Origin: Alteribacillus iranensis
GTDB taxonomy: Bacteria > Bacillota > Bacilli > Bacillales > Marinococcaceae
Assembly (NCBI RefSeq): GCF_900113025.1
Contig: NZ_FONT01000003.1
Coordinates: forward strand, 228,139-292,138
Reading direction: 5' to 3'
DNA length: 64,000 bases
The position numbers were made by a program, and so were the translations under genes. The notes below the pieces were generated by a model. The model was given only the letters and a program-made list of their open reading frames with translations, was not told where the DNA came from and did no database searches. This document shows, piece by piece, positions 9,778-17,307 of this stretch (positions within the stretch are counted from its first letter, which is position 1; each line of letters opens with the position of its first letter).

Positions 9778-9815
9778 AAGGATTCTGCCCTGTTTTCGTA
9801 GAATCCTTCTTTTGT
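9778..9815 (+). terminator. Terminator of the ABC transporter operon
   Basis: aaggattct pairs with agaatcctt around a 13-base loop, followed by a T-rich run. Confidence 0.8.
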
Positions 9816-9840
9816 ATGTTTTTAAAAAGGAGAGATACAT

Positions 9841-10749
9841 ATGAAATTGGCAACTGTGACAATGAACAACCGCACTCTCATAGCGGCTCTGGTGGACGAT
9901 GGGAAACTGATCGATCTAGAAGCTGCAGGACAAGAAAAAGGGACAACGGCTCCTGTTCCTAAGACTATGATAGAAGCCATCAAACAAGGAGATCGTTTCC
10001 TTGCCGAAGCTAAAGAGATTGTAAACTGGACACTGGAACAAAAGAAAGCAGAGTTTGTTTATGCTATAGATGATAAAAACGTGAAGGTTCAGGCGCCGAT
10101 CCCGCGACCTGCAAAAAATATAATGTGTGCTGGAAAAAATTATGCAGAGCACGCAAAAGAAATGGGGAGCGAAGCAGATATCCCCACAGACCCGATCATA
10201 TTCACGAAATCACCAACAACTGTTATTGCAAATCACGATGAAATCAACCCTCATCGAGATGTCACGGAATCCCTCGATTATGAGGGAGAAATCGCAGTAA
10301 TTATCGGAAAACAAGGAAAGAATATTAAAGCGGAACATGCCAATGATCATATTTATGGATACACTCTTTTAAATGATGTGACGGCCCGTGATGTGCAAAA
10401 GAGACATAAGCAATTTTTCCTAGGAAAAAGTTTTGATACCTTTTCACCCATGGGACCTGCTATTGTACCGAAAGAAGAGTTGGACGGACAACATTTATCG
10501 CTTAGAACGTATGTAAATAATGATTTACGGCAAGAAACGACGACCGAGAATATGATATTTTCCATCCCCCAGCTGATTGAAATTATTTCCCGGGGAATGA
10601 CACTTGAACCTGGAGATATTATAGCCACAGGAACGCCAGCTGGAGTGGGAGCTGGGTTTAATCCTCCTAAATTTTTACAACCGGGTGATAAAGTGGTTAT
10701 CGAAGTAGACGGGATTGGTCAGCTTCAAAATACAGTAGCACCAGATTAA
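9841..10749 (+). CDS. Fumarylacetoacetate hydrolase family protein
   Basis: The 302-residue protein has an N-terminal small domain (1-75) and a C-terminal FAH domain starting at NIMCAGKNYAEHAKEMG. Metal-binding residues are visible in DYEGEIAVIIGK and in the NDVTARDVQ segment, and the GTPAGVGAG loop closes the domain. Members include acylpyruvases, oxaloacetate decarboxylases and isomerase/decarboxylases of aromatic meta-cleavage; which reaction applies here is not decidable. It is flanked by terminators, so it is a single-gene unit. AAAGGAGAG precedes the ATG. Confidence 0.9.
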   Translation: MKLATVTMNNRTLIAALVDDGKLIDLEAAGQEKGTTAPVPKTMIEAIKQGDRFLAEAKEIVNWTLEQKKAEFVYAIDDKNVKVQAPIPRPAKNIMCAGKNYAEHAKEMGSEADIPTDPIIFTKSPTTVIANHDEINPHRDVTESLDYEGEIAVIIGKQGKNIKAEHANDHIYGYTLLNDVTARDVQKRHKQFFLGKSFDTFSPMGPAIVPKEELDGQHLSLRTYVNNDLRQETTTENMIFSIPQLIEIISRGMTLEPGDIIATGTPAGVGAGFNPPKFLQPGDKVVIEVDGIGQLQNTVAPD

Positions 10750-10755
10750 TCACGT

Positions 10756-10795
10756 AACCCCCTGTTCCTCAAAAAGTGGAATAGGGGGTTTTTTA
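10756..10795 (+). terminator. Terminator after the FAH-family gene
   Basis: aaccccctgttcc pairs with ggaatagggggtt, with one mismatch, and six T follow. Confidence 0.9.
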
Positions 10796-10898
10796 TCATT
10801 CCATTCTGGGTATATATAATTGAAGTGTATCTTCTTTTGTATCATGTTTTTGAATGAACAAGCATACAGGTTTGGTAAGGGTAAGGAGGTGAGCTGAT

Positions 10899-11123
10899 AT
10901 GAGTAAAAAACGTTTTTACACTATCTATATTTCAGTGACATGCATTACTTTTTTGATGACTATTTTTCCAATTTTCGAAATAGCAAATCGAGCAGAACCT
11001 ATAATTATTGGATTGCCATTTAACTTCTTTTGGGTTGTGATGTGGATAGTTATTACGTTCCTTGCGGTGCTTACGCTATACTTCAAAGATCCGGATGTAG
11101 ACGAAGGATGGGGGGAGGAATAG
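10899..11123 (+). CDS. DUF3311 small membrane protein
   Basis: A 74-residue protein with two membrane helices (about 8-28 and 38-62) joined by ANRAEPIIIGLPFNFFW, the typical DUF3311 signature. In many bacteria this family is encoded immediately before a sodium:solute symporter, as here, and is thought to be an accessory subunit. AAGGAGGTG precedes the ATG and only one base separates its stop from the symporter start. Confidence 0.9.
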   Translation: MSKKRFYTIYISVTCITFLMTIFPIFEIANRAEPIIIGLPFNFFWVVMWIVITFLAVLTLYFKDPDVDEGWGEE

Positions 11124-11124
11124 T

Positions 11125-12585
11125 ATGCCTCACTGGCAAATAGCATTAGTCATCATGATTGGTTATTTGGTTGTCGCTCTATTTGTAGGCATTCTTGCGG
11201 GTAGAACAAAAAAGGCATCCTTAAGCGAATATGTTGTTGCCGGCCGAAAACTAGGTTTAATTGTCACTAGCTTTTTAATGGGCGGTGCCGTGTTCAGTGC
11301 TTTTTCCTTTCTCGGGGCTCCGGGATGGGCGTTTGAACGAGGTGCTCCTGCGCTGTATATTATTGTCTACACAGCTTTTGCTATTTTACCTTGGTATATT
11401 ATTGGGCCTAAGATTGGAAAAATAGGGCGTAAATATGACTTATATACGTTAGCGGGATTTTTGAAAACGCGTTTTCAAAGTAAAACTCTTGCAATTTTAG
11501 TAGGGATTATTTCATTATTAGCTTTTATTCAATATTTAGCAACCCAGATGACAGGGATGGCTCATATTTTTAATATTATGACAGAGGGCCGTGTTCCATT
11601 TTGGATGGGGGCTTTATTTGCTTACGGTATCGTTGTCATTTATGTAGCGACTGGAGGGCTTCGAGCAGCCGCCTGGTCTGACGTGTTCCAGGGAGCTCTT
11701 ATGGTAATCATATCTTGGGTCGTCGGCATAGCGGTCATTATGCAGCTGCATGGCGGGACTACGGATATGTTTCAATCGATCAACCAATCACAGCCCGGAT
11801 TTTTAGAAATTGGCCGAGACGGATCTACTATGTCAGGGGTAGACTATACGACTACCATCCTAGTATCTCTCATCGGATTGTTGATGTGGCCTCATTTGTT
11901 TTCAAAGTCGTTTTCTTCACCGCCTGTGACGATAAAGAGAACTGTGTTAATCTATCCCATTTTTGCACTATTCTTAATTCCGCTGTTATTGGCTGGCTAT
12001 GCAGCAATCGGCGTGGTGAACAGTGGAGATATTGTACCCGATCAAGTCTTACCTTATTTAATTACCTCTGTCCTTGAAATGCCAGGATGGTTGTATGGTT
12101 TAGTTGGTGCCGGGGCCCTGGCAGCTGCTATGTCATCCGCCGACGCGATTACTCATAGTGCTTCGCTCGAGTTCACCAATGGAGTCATCCATAATACGCG
12201 GAGCTCACTGACTGATAATGTTACACTGTTAATCATGAGAATAGCAGTTGTCGTTATTGGTGGTCTCGCTTATTGTATTACTATTTTTGGGGGACAAGGG
12301 CTTATCGCTCTCTTATTAGGGGCGTACGGTTCCATTGTCCAATTTGCTCCTGGCGTCTACAGTGCTCTTTATTGGCGGCGTGCTACCGCTCCAGCTATCA
12401 TCACCGGTTTAGTTGCAGGAACGGTCACTAATTTTTATTTTCAACTCGTAGCTTCATCGACTCCTTTTGATATTCATGCAGGGATTGTAGGATTAATTAT
12501 TAATATAGGATTAGTAATCATTGTAAGCTATTTAACAAAACCGCAACCTAAAGAAGCAGCAAATGCTTATGTTGAAATGAAATAA
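11125..12585 (+). CDS. Sodium:solute symporter (SSS family)
   Basis: The 486-residue protein has about 13 membrane helices and SSS-family landmarks: SEYVVAGRKLG and GGAVFSAFSFLGAPGWAFERGAP near the N-terminus, YVATGGLRAAAWSDVFQGALM (sodium-site helix), and GALAAAMSSADAITHSAS. It imports an organic solute with Na+. Substrates of DUF3311-linked members are mostly uncharacterised, so none is named. Translation is coupled to the small DUF3311 partner upstream. Confidence 0.92.
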   Translation: MPHWQIALVIMIGYLVVALFVGILAGRTKKASLSEYVVAGRKLGLIVTSFLMGGAVFSAFSFLGAPGWAFERGAPALYIIVYTAFAILPWYIIGPKIGKIGRKYDLYTLAGFLKTRFQSKTLAILVGIISLLAFIQYLATQMTGMAHIFNIMTEGRVPFWMGALFAYGIVVIYVATGGLRAAAWSDVFQGALMVIISWVVGIAVIMQLHGGTTDMFQSINQSQPGFLEIGRDGSTMSGVDYTTTILVSLIGLLMWPHLFSKSFSSPPVTIKRTVLIYPIFALFLIPLLLAGYAAIGVVNSGDIVPDQVLPYLITSVLEMPGWLYGLVGAGALAAAMSSADAITHSASLEFTNGVIHNTRSSLTDNVTLLIMRIAVVVIGGLAYCITIFGGQGLIALLLGAYGSIVQFAPGVYSALYWRRATAPAIITGLVAGTVTNFYFQLVASSTPFDIHAGIVGLIINIGLVIIVSYLTKPQPKEAANAYVEMK

Positions 12586-12616
12586 CGAATGACGTTGGTT
12601 ATATTTACAAATAAAA

Positions 12617-12653
12617 GAAAAAGCCGGTCACCAAGAAGGAGGCCGGCTTTTTT
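12617..12653. terminator. Bidirectional terminator between symporter and kamA-like gene
   Basis: aaaaagccgg pairs with ccggctttttt around a 15-base loop. A-runs and T-runs flank both sides, so it can stop transcription from either convergent gene. Confidence 0.85.
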
Positions 12654-12674
12654 GCGTAGTTGAATAGTCGCATA

Positions 12675-13871
12675 TTATTTGGTAGCTGCAGCTGTTTTTG
12701 CTCTTGCTCTTCTCTTCTTCTCAGGCATGTCAGGCATTTCGTTAACAGATACAACTTCTTCCACTTTCTTTTCTGGTTTATTCCAATATTGTTCGTTTCC
12801 AGGAAGGTCATCAAACCAGGCAGCATCATCCGGGCAATCAAGTACCATGAATTTACCATAGTTGCCGTCACGGGATTGGTGATACTTCAAGTATGCTTTT
12901 CCATCCTCGATGGCTAATATTTCAATCTTACCTGAAGTGTGGCTCATCGAGAGACGGATTCTTTTACCTAAACCGCTCGTTTTCGCTTTTGCTTCCTCTA
13001 CAGCCTCATACGCCTCTTTAAGTGTGAGGACAAAATCGTTATTCCCAGCTACTGGACGGTTAATAAAGAAATAATAAGGAGTGACACCAGCCCAGGATAG
13101 CTTATCTAAAAGCTCCGCCAAATCATCGGGATTGCTGTTTATGTTTTTCAGTACTGGTGTCTGATTTACAACAATAGCTCCTGCATCGTGGAGAGCTTTA
13201 AATGCTTTTCTTGCTTCATCTGTAATTTCCCGTGGATGATTGATATGAGCCATAACATAAATACGGTTATCTGGAGTAGAGTACTCACGGATTAGTTCAA
13301 GTAACGATTCATCTTCGTAGATACGCATCGGGTTAAACACAGGAAGCTTAGAGCCGATACGAATGATCTTCACATGTGGAATGCTTCGTAATTCTTCGAT
13401 AATGTAACGAAGCTTTTTCGTAGCAAGTATCATCGGGTCGCCACCTGTTAATAACACGTTATTAATCTCAGGATGGTTGCGGATATATTCTAGACCTGGA
13501 TCCACATCGGTCATTGCTTCTTTTACGTCGTTACGGAACAGACGTTTACGGAAGCAATAGCGGCAATATGCCCCGCATACTTCGGAACAGATAAGTAATG
13601 CGGTAGTTTCATATTTATGTTGACACCCCGGCACTACATAGTTCGTATCTTCATCAGAAGCATCCCAACGCCCATACTCAGATAATTCTCCTTCGTTAGG
13701 GATAACGAGGTTTTTAATAGGATCGTTAGGATCCTCCCAGTCTATTAAACTTAAATAGTATTCATTTACACGGAATACGAATTTTTCGGTAATTTTTTTC
13801 AAACGCTCCCGTTCCGCTTCCGGAATTTGTTCAATTTGATCAATTTTAGTAATGTACTTTGGTTGTGCCAT
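12675..13871 (-). CDS. KamA-family radical SAM aminomutase, non-canonical
   Basis: A 398-residue member of the lysine 2,3-aminomutase family. The cluster motif is C99-GAY-C103-RY-C106, followed by RKR as in KamA. LLTGGDPM and the SGKIEI segment, which holds the PLP lysine, are also present. However, the two aspartates that bind the substrate epsilon-amino group in true lysine aminomutase are replaced: the QCDLS site reads INRPV (Arg at the Asp place) and the VVDAPGGGGK site reads LSMSHTSGK (Ser at the Asp place). The lysine 2,3-aminomutase label is therefore unsafe; another alpha/beta-amino acid conversion is more likely. The tail is Lys/Ala-rich. An alternative GTG start lies four codons upstream. 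Confidence 0.85.
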   Translation of the reverse strand: MAQPKYITKIDQIEQIPEAERERLKKITEKFVFRVNEYYLSLIDWEDPNDPIKNLVIPNEGELSEYGRWDASDEDTNYVVPGCQHKYETTALLICSEVCGAYCRYCFRKRLFRNDVKEAMTDVDPGLEYIRNHPEINNVLLTGGDPMILATKKLRYIIEELRSIPHVKIIRIGSKLPVFNPMRIYEDESLLELIREYSTPDNRIYVMAHINHPREITDEARKAFKALHDAGAIVVNQTPVLKNINSNPDDLAELLDKLSWAGVTPYYFFINRPVAGNNDFVLTLKEAYEAVEEAKAKTSGLGKRIRLSMSHTSGKIEILAIEDGKAYLKYHQSRDGNYGKFMVLDCPDDAAWFDDLPGNEQYWNKPEKKVEEVVSVNEMPDMPEKKRRARAKTAAATK

Positions 13872-13932
13872 CTTTCCCCACACCTTTCTAAGACTTTTTC
13901 AGTACTGAAAAATCTCATTCAGACCCATAAAG

Positions 13933-13962
13933 AGTATAACAACTAACATTAAAAATAGTCAA
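13933..13962 (-). promoter_or_regulatory. Promoter of the kamA-like gene
   Basis: On the minus strand TTGACT (complement of 13957-13962) and TATACT (complement of 13933-13938) are spaced 18 bp, giving a leader of about 55 bases. Confidence 0.65.
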
Positions 13963-14063
13963 AAAAGAAAGAAAAAATTAAAACAAAAAAGAAAATGAAG
14001 GATTTTTTTCTACTAAAACAGTGCAAAAGCCTATTTTGAAGTTTGACATGATGAATTAGTGGA

Positions 14064-14085
14064 TAATGAAATTCATAATTCATAT
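14064..14085 (+). repeat. 22-bp operator-like repeat, copy 1
   Basis: Identical over 22 bases to copy 2 at 14154-14175, exactly 90 bp away. The core ATGAAATTCATAATTCAT contains the 11-bp palindrome ATGAA-A-TTCAT plus a third half-site. It lies between the divergent kamA-like gene and the aminotransferase operon. Confidence 0.8.
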
Positions 14086-14128
14086 AATGAAAATAAACCT
14101 TCATAAATAATATTATTGAAATTTGTTA

Positions 14129-14157
14129 TTCACAAATCGGCATATTGACGTTATAAT
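14129..14157 (+). promoter_or_regulatory. Promoter of the aminotransferase/RpiR operon
   Basis: TTCACA (14129-14134) and a consensus TATAAT (14152-14157) are 17 bp apart. The second 22-bp repeat begins inside the -10 box, so a protein bound there would block transcription. Confidence 0.6.
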
Positions 14158-14175
14158 GAAATTCATAATTCATAT
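14154..14175 (+). repeat. 22-bp operator-like repeat, copy 2
   Basis: Same sequence as 14064-14085. It covers the -10 box and start site of the downstream operon, which ends in an RpiR-type regulator; autoregulation through DNA looping between the two copies is plausible (inference). Confidence 0.8.
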
Positions 14176-14226
14176 ATAAACAAAAGTGAAGGAAATATTG
14201 AAAAACAAAAAGGAGAATTAGAGAAG

Positions 14227-15621
14227 ATGGCTATTCAAAAGCTTGAACATCCGATGTTTGATTACCAGAAAAAAACATCATCCTCAAAGGAATTTATGAA
14301 TGAAGCAGCCCAAGTGATGCCAGGAGGTGTGACAGCGAACATTAAATACTTTGAACCTTATCCTATTGTCATGAAATATGGAAAAGGTGCAAAGCTCATT
14401 GATATGGATAACCAAGAGTATATTGATTATTTAATGAGTTATGGGTCGCTTGTTACCGGTCATGGCCACAATGAGGTAAAGAAAGCTGTCATCGAACAAA
14501 TGGAAAGAGACGGCACCTGGCTTTTTGGTACCCCTCATTCCCTTGAGGTAGAGATGGGAAAAAGGCTTCAACAACATTTTCCGAGCATGGAATTGCTTCG
14601 ATATACCAACTCTGGTACTGAGGCAACATTGCTCGCTCTTAGAATAGCCGCAGCACATACAGGGAAACACAAAATAGCAAAATTTGAGGGACATTATCAT
14701 GGCGGGTACGATCAGATGTTGGTTAGTGTCAGCCCTCCCGTCCATCAGGCAGGAGATCCGGAATCTCCAGAGTCACTACCAGACTCGAAAGGAATGAGTA
14801 CCTCTCATTTGCGAAATACTATCGTTCTTCCATTTAATGATGCAAAGGCTTGTAAACGGATTTTACATGAGCATAAAGATGAAATAGGTGCAGTCATGAT
14901 AGAACCCATTCAGGCGGGTTTTATTCCAGCAGATCCATCCTTCTTGAAAGGGCTTCGCCAAGTGACAGAAGAATTAGGAATGGTGCTCATTTTTGATGAA
15001 GTGAAAACGGGGTATCGAACGTGTCTCGGCGGGGCGCAACATATATATGATGTGAAGCCGGACCTGACCACCTTAGGGAAAGCCATTGGGGGAGGATACC
15101 CCATCGGTGTCGTGGGAGGAAAGAAAGAAATCATGATGCACAGTTCACCGGTAGAAGGCGCAGATGTGTTTGACAGCAGCCAGACTAAGTCAGGGACAGC
15201 TAAGGATGTGTTGTTCCATAGCGGGACATATAACGGGCACCCTATGATTTTAGCAGCAGGCATGGCTGTAATAGATATTTTGGAGAGGGAATTAGAATCA
15301 ACACTTAGAAAAACAGAACAATTAAAAACCGGCATGAATGAACTGCTGAAAAAGTACAAAGTAAAAGGCCAGACGGTTGGCACAGGCTCAATCTTTAGTG
15401 TAGTATTATCTAATATGAAGATAAGAAACTACAGGGACCTTCAGAAAACCGACCTGGCTACTAGAAAAGAGCTGGACTTCAGTCTTTTCAGGAAAGGTAT
15501 ATATATGAAGCCTGTTAATCGCTATAGTGTGTCAACGGCGCATACCAAAGAGGATATAGAAAACACACTGGATGCATTTGAGAAAGCCTTGCAGGAGGTT
15601 TATGGAGGTTCTCGTTTCTAA
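14227..15621 (+). CDS. Class III aminotransferase, GSAM/beta-amino-acid type
   Basis: The 464-residue PLP enzyme has YTNSGTEATLLALRIA, the PLP-ring aspartate in IFDEVKTGYR and the Schiff-base lysine in LTTLGKAIGGGYPIG. The fold is that of glutamate-1-semialdehyde aminomutase, with the N-terminal AAQVMPGGVTANIKYFEPYP. It is not in a hem operon and is longer than HemL (about 430 aa). Close relatives of this subtype include beta-phenylalanine aminotransferases. Pairing with an RpiR regulator and divergence from a KamA-family enzyme suggest beta-amino acid metabolism (inference). AAGGAG precedes the ATG. Confidence 0.8.
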   Translation: MAIQKLEHPMFDYQKKTSSSKEFMNEAAQVMPGGVTANIKYFEPYPIVMKYGKGAKLIDMDNQEYIDYLMSYGSLVTGHGHNEVKKAVIEQMERDGTWLFGTPHSLEVEMGKRLQQHFPSMELLRYTNSGTEATLLALRIAAAHTGKHKIAKFEGHYHGGYDQMLVSVSPPVHQAGDPESPESLPDSKGMSTSHLRNTIVLPFNDAKACKRILHEHKDEIGAVMIEPIQAGFIPADPSFLKGLRQVTEELGMVLIFDEVKTGYRTCLGGAQHIYDVKPDLTTLGKAIGGGYPIGVVGGKKEIMMHSSPVEGADVFDSSQTKSGTAKDVLFHSGTYNGHPMILAAGMAVIDILERELESTLRKTEQLKTGMNELLKKYKVKGQTVGTGSIFSVVLSNMKIRNYRDLQKTDLATRKELDFSLFRKGIYMKPVNRYSVSTAHTKEDIENTLDAFEKALQEVYGGSRF

Positions 15622-15647
15622 CAGTTTGAACGGAAATGAGGTTTGCC

Positions 15648-16502
15648 ATGCTGGAAAGCGATGTATTACAACGCATTATGGAATTGCAGGATTCGATGAG
15701 TAAGTCGCAAAAGAAAATTGCGAATTACCTTATCAAACATGCGGATACGGCTCCGTTTTTGACGGCATCCAAACTGGCAAAAAATGCAGGGGTAGGGGAA
15801 GCGACCGTTATCCGGTTTGCGACGTTTTTAGATTACAAAGGGTATCCTGATATGCAAAGACATCTTCAGGAAGCACTGCAACGTAAATGGACATCCGCTG
15901 AAGTTTTCGCGCGTACTACAGATAAAGAAGACCGCCCGGAAAATGCGGTGTCTGAGATTTTAACGGATGATGTTCAAAATTTAAAAGAAACGATGCAGCA
16001 AATGGATATGAAAGAATTTGAAGGAGCGGTGAAAGATATTGTTCAGGCAAACCGTATCTATATTATTGCTTATCGTAGCGCAGTAAGTGTTGCCTCGTTT
16101 CTTGAATTTTACTTAGATTTGGTGTTACAAAACACGGAGTTGATACGAGAAGCGGACGGGGTATCGGAACATTTGTTAGATATTACGTCAGATGATCTTG
16201 TCATTGGTTTTGGGTTTTCCCGGTACACGAAAAGGACAGTCGAAGCAATAAAGTATGCGAAGCAGCAAGGGGCAAAAACCCTCGTTATAACCGATCACCT
16301 CCTATCCCCGTTGGTACCCTATGGAGATCGGAAGTTATTAGCAGTTACAGAAATTAATTCTTTTATAAACTCTTTCTCTGCTCCTTTAAGCATTGTCAGT
16401 GCTTTAGTTACAGCTGTGACTCGTCAAGAACATGAAAAAGTAGAAAGACGTCTAGAGCAACTTGAAGGTTTGTGGGAAACATTTGATGTATTTTATGATT
16501 AA
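15648..16502 (+). CDS. RpiR/MurR-family transcriptional regulator
   Basis: The 284-residue regulator has an N-terminal HTH_6 domain (about 1-77; SQKKIANYLIKHADTAPFLTASKLAKNAGVGEATVIRFATFLDY) and a C-terminal SIS domain (about 120-250; IYIIAYRSAVSVASF, GFGFSRYTKRTVEA). SIS domains normally bind phosphosugars, but RpiR proteins also serve amino acid pathways. The ATG at 15648 follows TGAGG; an in-frame ATG at 15636 has no good site. It is 26 bases after the aminotransferase and is the best candidate to bind the two 22-bp repeats. Confidence 0.9.
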   Translation: MLESDVLQRIMELQDSMSKSQKKIANYLIKHADTAPFLTASKLAKNAGVGEATVIRFATFLDYKGYPDMQRHLQEALQRKWTSAEVFARTTDKEDRPENAVSEILTDDVQNLKETMQQMDMKEFEGAVKDIVQANRIYIIAYRSAVSVASFLEFYLDLVLQNTELIREADGVSEHLLDITSDDLVIGFGFSRYTKRTVEAIKYAKQQGAKTLVITDHLLSPLVPYGDRKLLAVTEINSFINSFSAPLSIVSALVTAVTRQEHEKVERRLEQLEGLWETFDVFYD

Positions 16503-16650
16503 GCGACAAAGAATAAGAAAAGCGCAAGCACCCTGGCTTGCACAGGATGCGACATGTGCTGGAAGCCCGCTGGCAGCAGCCGTTTTTTGGCTTCTGCGAG
16601 TTGTCTAAAGCAACCTCGAGCGAGTGAGTGGGCGCTGAAGCTAGACAACG
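16503..16650 (-). repeat. Dispersed tctagctcc-type intergenic repeat (reverse copy)
   Basis: Read on the minus strand from 16646, it begins gtctagcttcagcgcccact and continues ctcgctcgagg, like the elements at 51864, 53482 and 63936. The rest is GC-rich with several short inverted repeats (agcaccctggcttgc and others). No coding frame is convincing. Confidence 0.6.
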
Positions 16651-16684
16651 ATCGCTCAATTTAATGTCTGCCTAACTAATAAAG

Positions 16685-16722
16685 AAAGATCGCCAAGGAA
16701 GAAAAGCCTGGCGATCTTTTTA
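16685..16722. terminator. Terminator between repeat and next gene
   Basis: aaagatcgcca pairs with tggcgatcttt around a 13-base loop and T-rich sequence follows. The A-rich left side makes it usable in both directions; the upstream operon probably ends here. Confidence 0.8.
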
Positions 16723-16867
16723 GTGTGTAAAAGGGACACTATATCTTTTTTGCTGCTTGCTTCTCTAGACGCTGTCGAAACTGACCAGGAGCTTAGTGCT
16801 AATTTCATAGAGAACGATCCAACGAATGTAGTCATAGGCTGGTAGGGAAAGGGGAGTTGATACAAGT

Positions 16868-17263
16868 ATGTACCATTACAGACCTTATCAGCCGAGAGTG
16901 ACATATGCTCAGCCTGTCTCTGTACTTCAGAACTTAATGGGAAGACACATTCAGTTCTATGGAGATGTTACCGGCAGGACATATATTGGCAGGCTTATAT
17001 TCGTGGGGGATACCGGAGATCCGGCGACTGATTATATTGAAGTCGAGGTATATTTGCCTCCGGATAACCGATTACAGGTAATGACTTTTTATACGCATCA
17101 AATATCTGAAGCTGTTCCTTATACAGGCCCCATCCCTCCTTATCAACCTGCACCACCTCCGTCTCCTGCACCCTCGCCTAGTCCAGGAGCTGGTTCAGGG
17201 CCCGGTAATGGGACGGGGAGTTGGTCGTTTCCATGGTGGTGGATGAATAGGAATTCTTTCTGA
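16868..17263 (+). CDS. Hypothetical protein with Pro-rich tail, possibly spore coat
   Basis: The 131-residue protein is not membrane-bound and has no signal peptide. Residues 1-95 form a compact beta-rich region (HIQFYGDVTGRTYIGRLIFVGD, IEVEVYLPPD). Residues 96-120 are Pro/Ser/Gly-rich and the end is WSFPWWWMNRNSF. The N-terminus MYHYRPYQPRVTYAQP is Tyr/Pro-rich, as in spore coat and inner-coat proteins. No family is recognised with confidence; the coat role is inference from composition. AGGGGAG lies 11 bases before the ATG. Confidence 0.6.
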   Translation: MYHYRPYQPRVTYAQPVSVLQNLMGRHIQFYGDVTGRTYIGRLIFVGDTGDPATDYIEVEVYLPPDNRLQVMTFYTHQISEAVPYTGPIPPYQPAPPPSPAPSPSPGAGSGPGNGTGSWSFPWWWMNRNSF

Positions 17264-17270
17264 TGAATGA

Positions 17271-17299
17271 AAGACCTGCACAGGGAACGTGCAGGTCTT
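17271..17299. terminator. Hairpin between convergent genes
   Basis: aagacctgcac pairs perfectly with gtgcaggtctt around a 7-base loop. There is no real T-run on either side, so it may act as a weak terminator or 3' protector. Confidence 0.55.
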
Positions 17300-17307
17300 A
17301 TGAGTTA

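Noticed and set aside
12675..13871. Calling the KamA-like protein lysine 2,3-aminomutase and inferring acetyl-beta-lysine as osmolyte
   Set aside because: Both lysine-specific aspartates are missing and no ablB acetyltransferase is next to it.
14227..15621. Naming the aminotransferase hemL
   Set aside because: It is longer than HemL, is not near other hem genes and is paired with an RpiR regulator, so a role in heme synthesis is unlikely.
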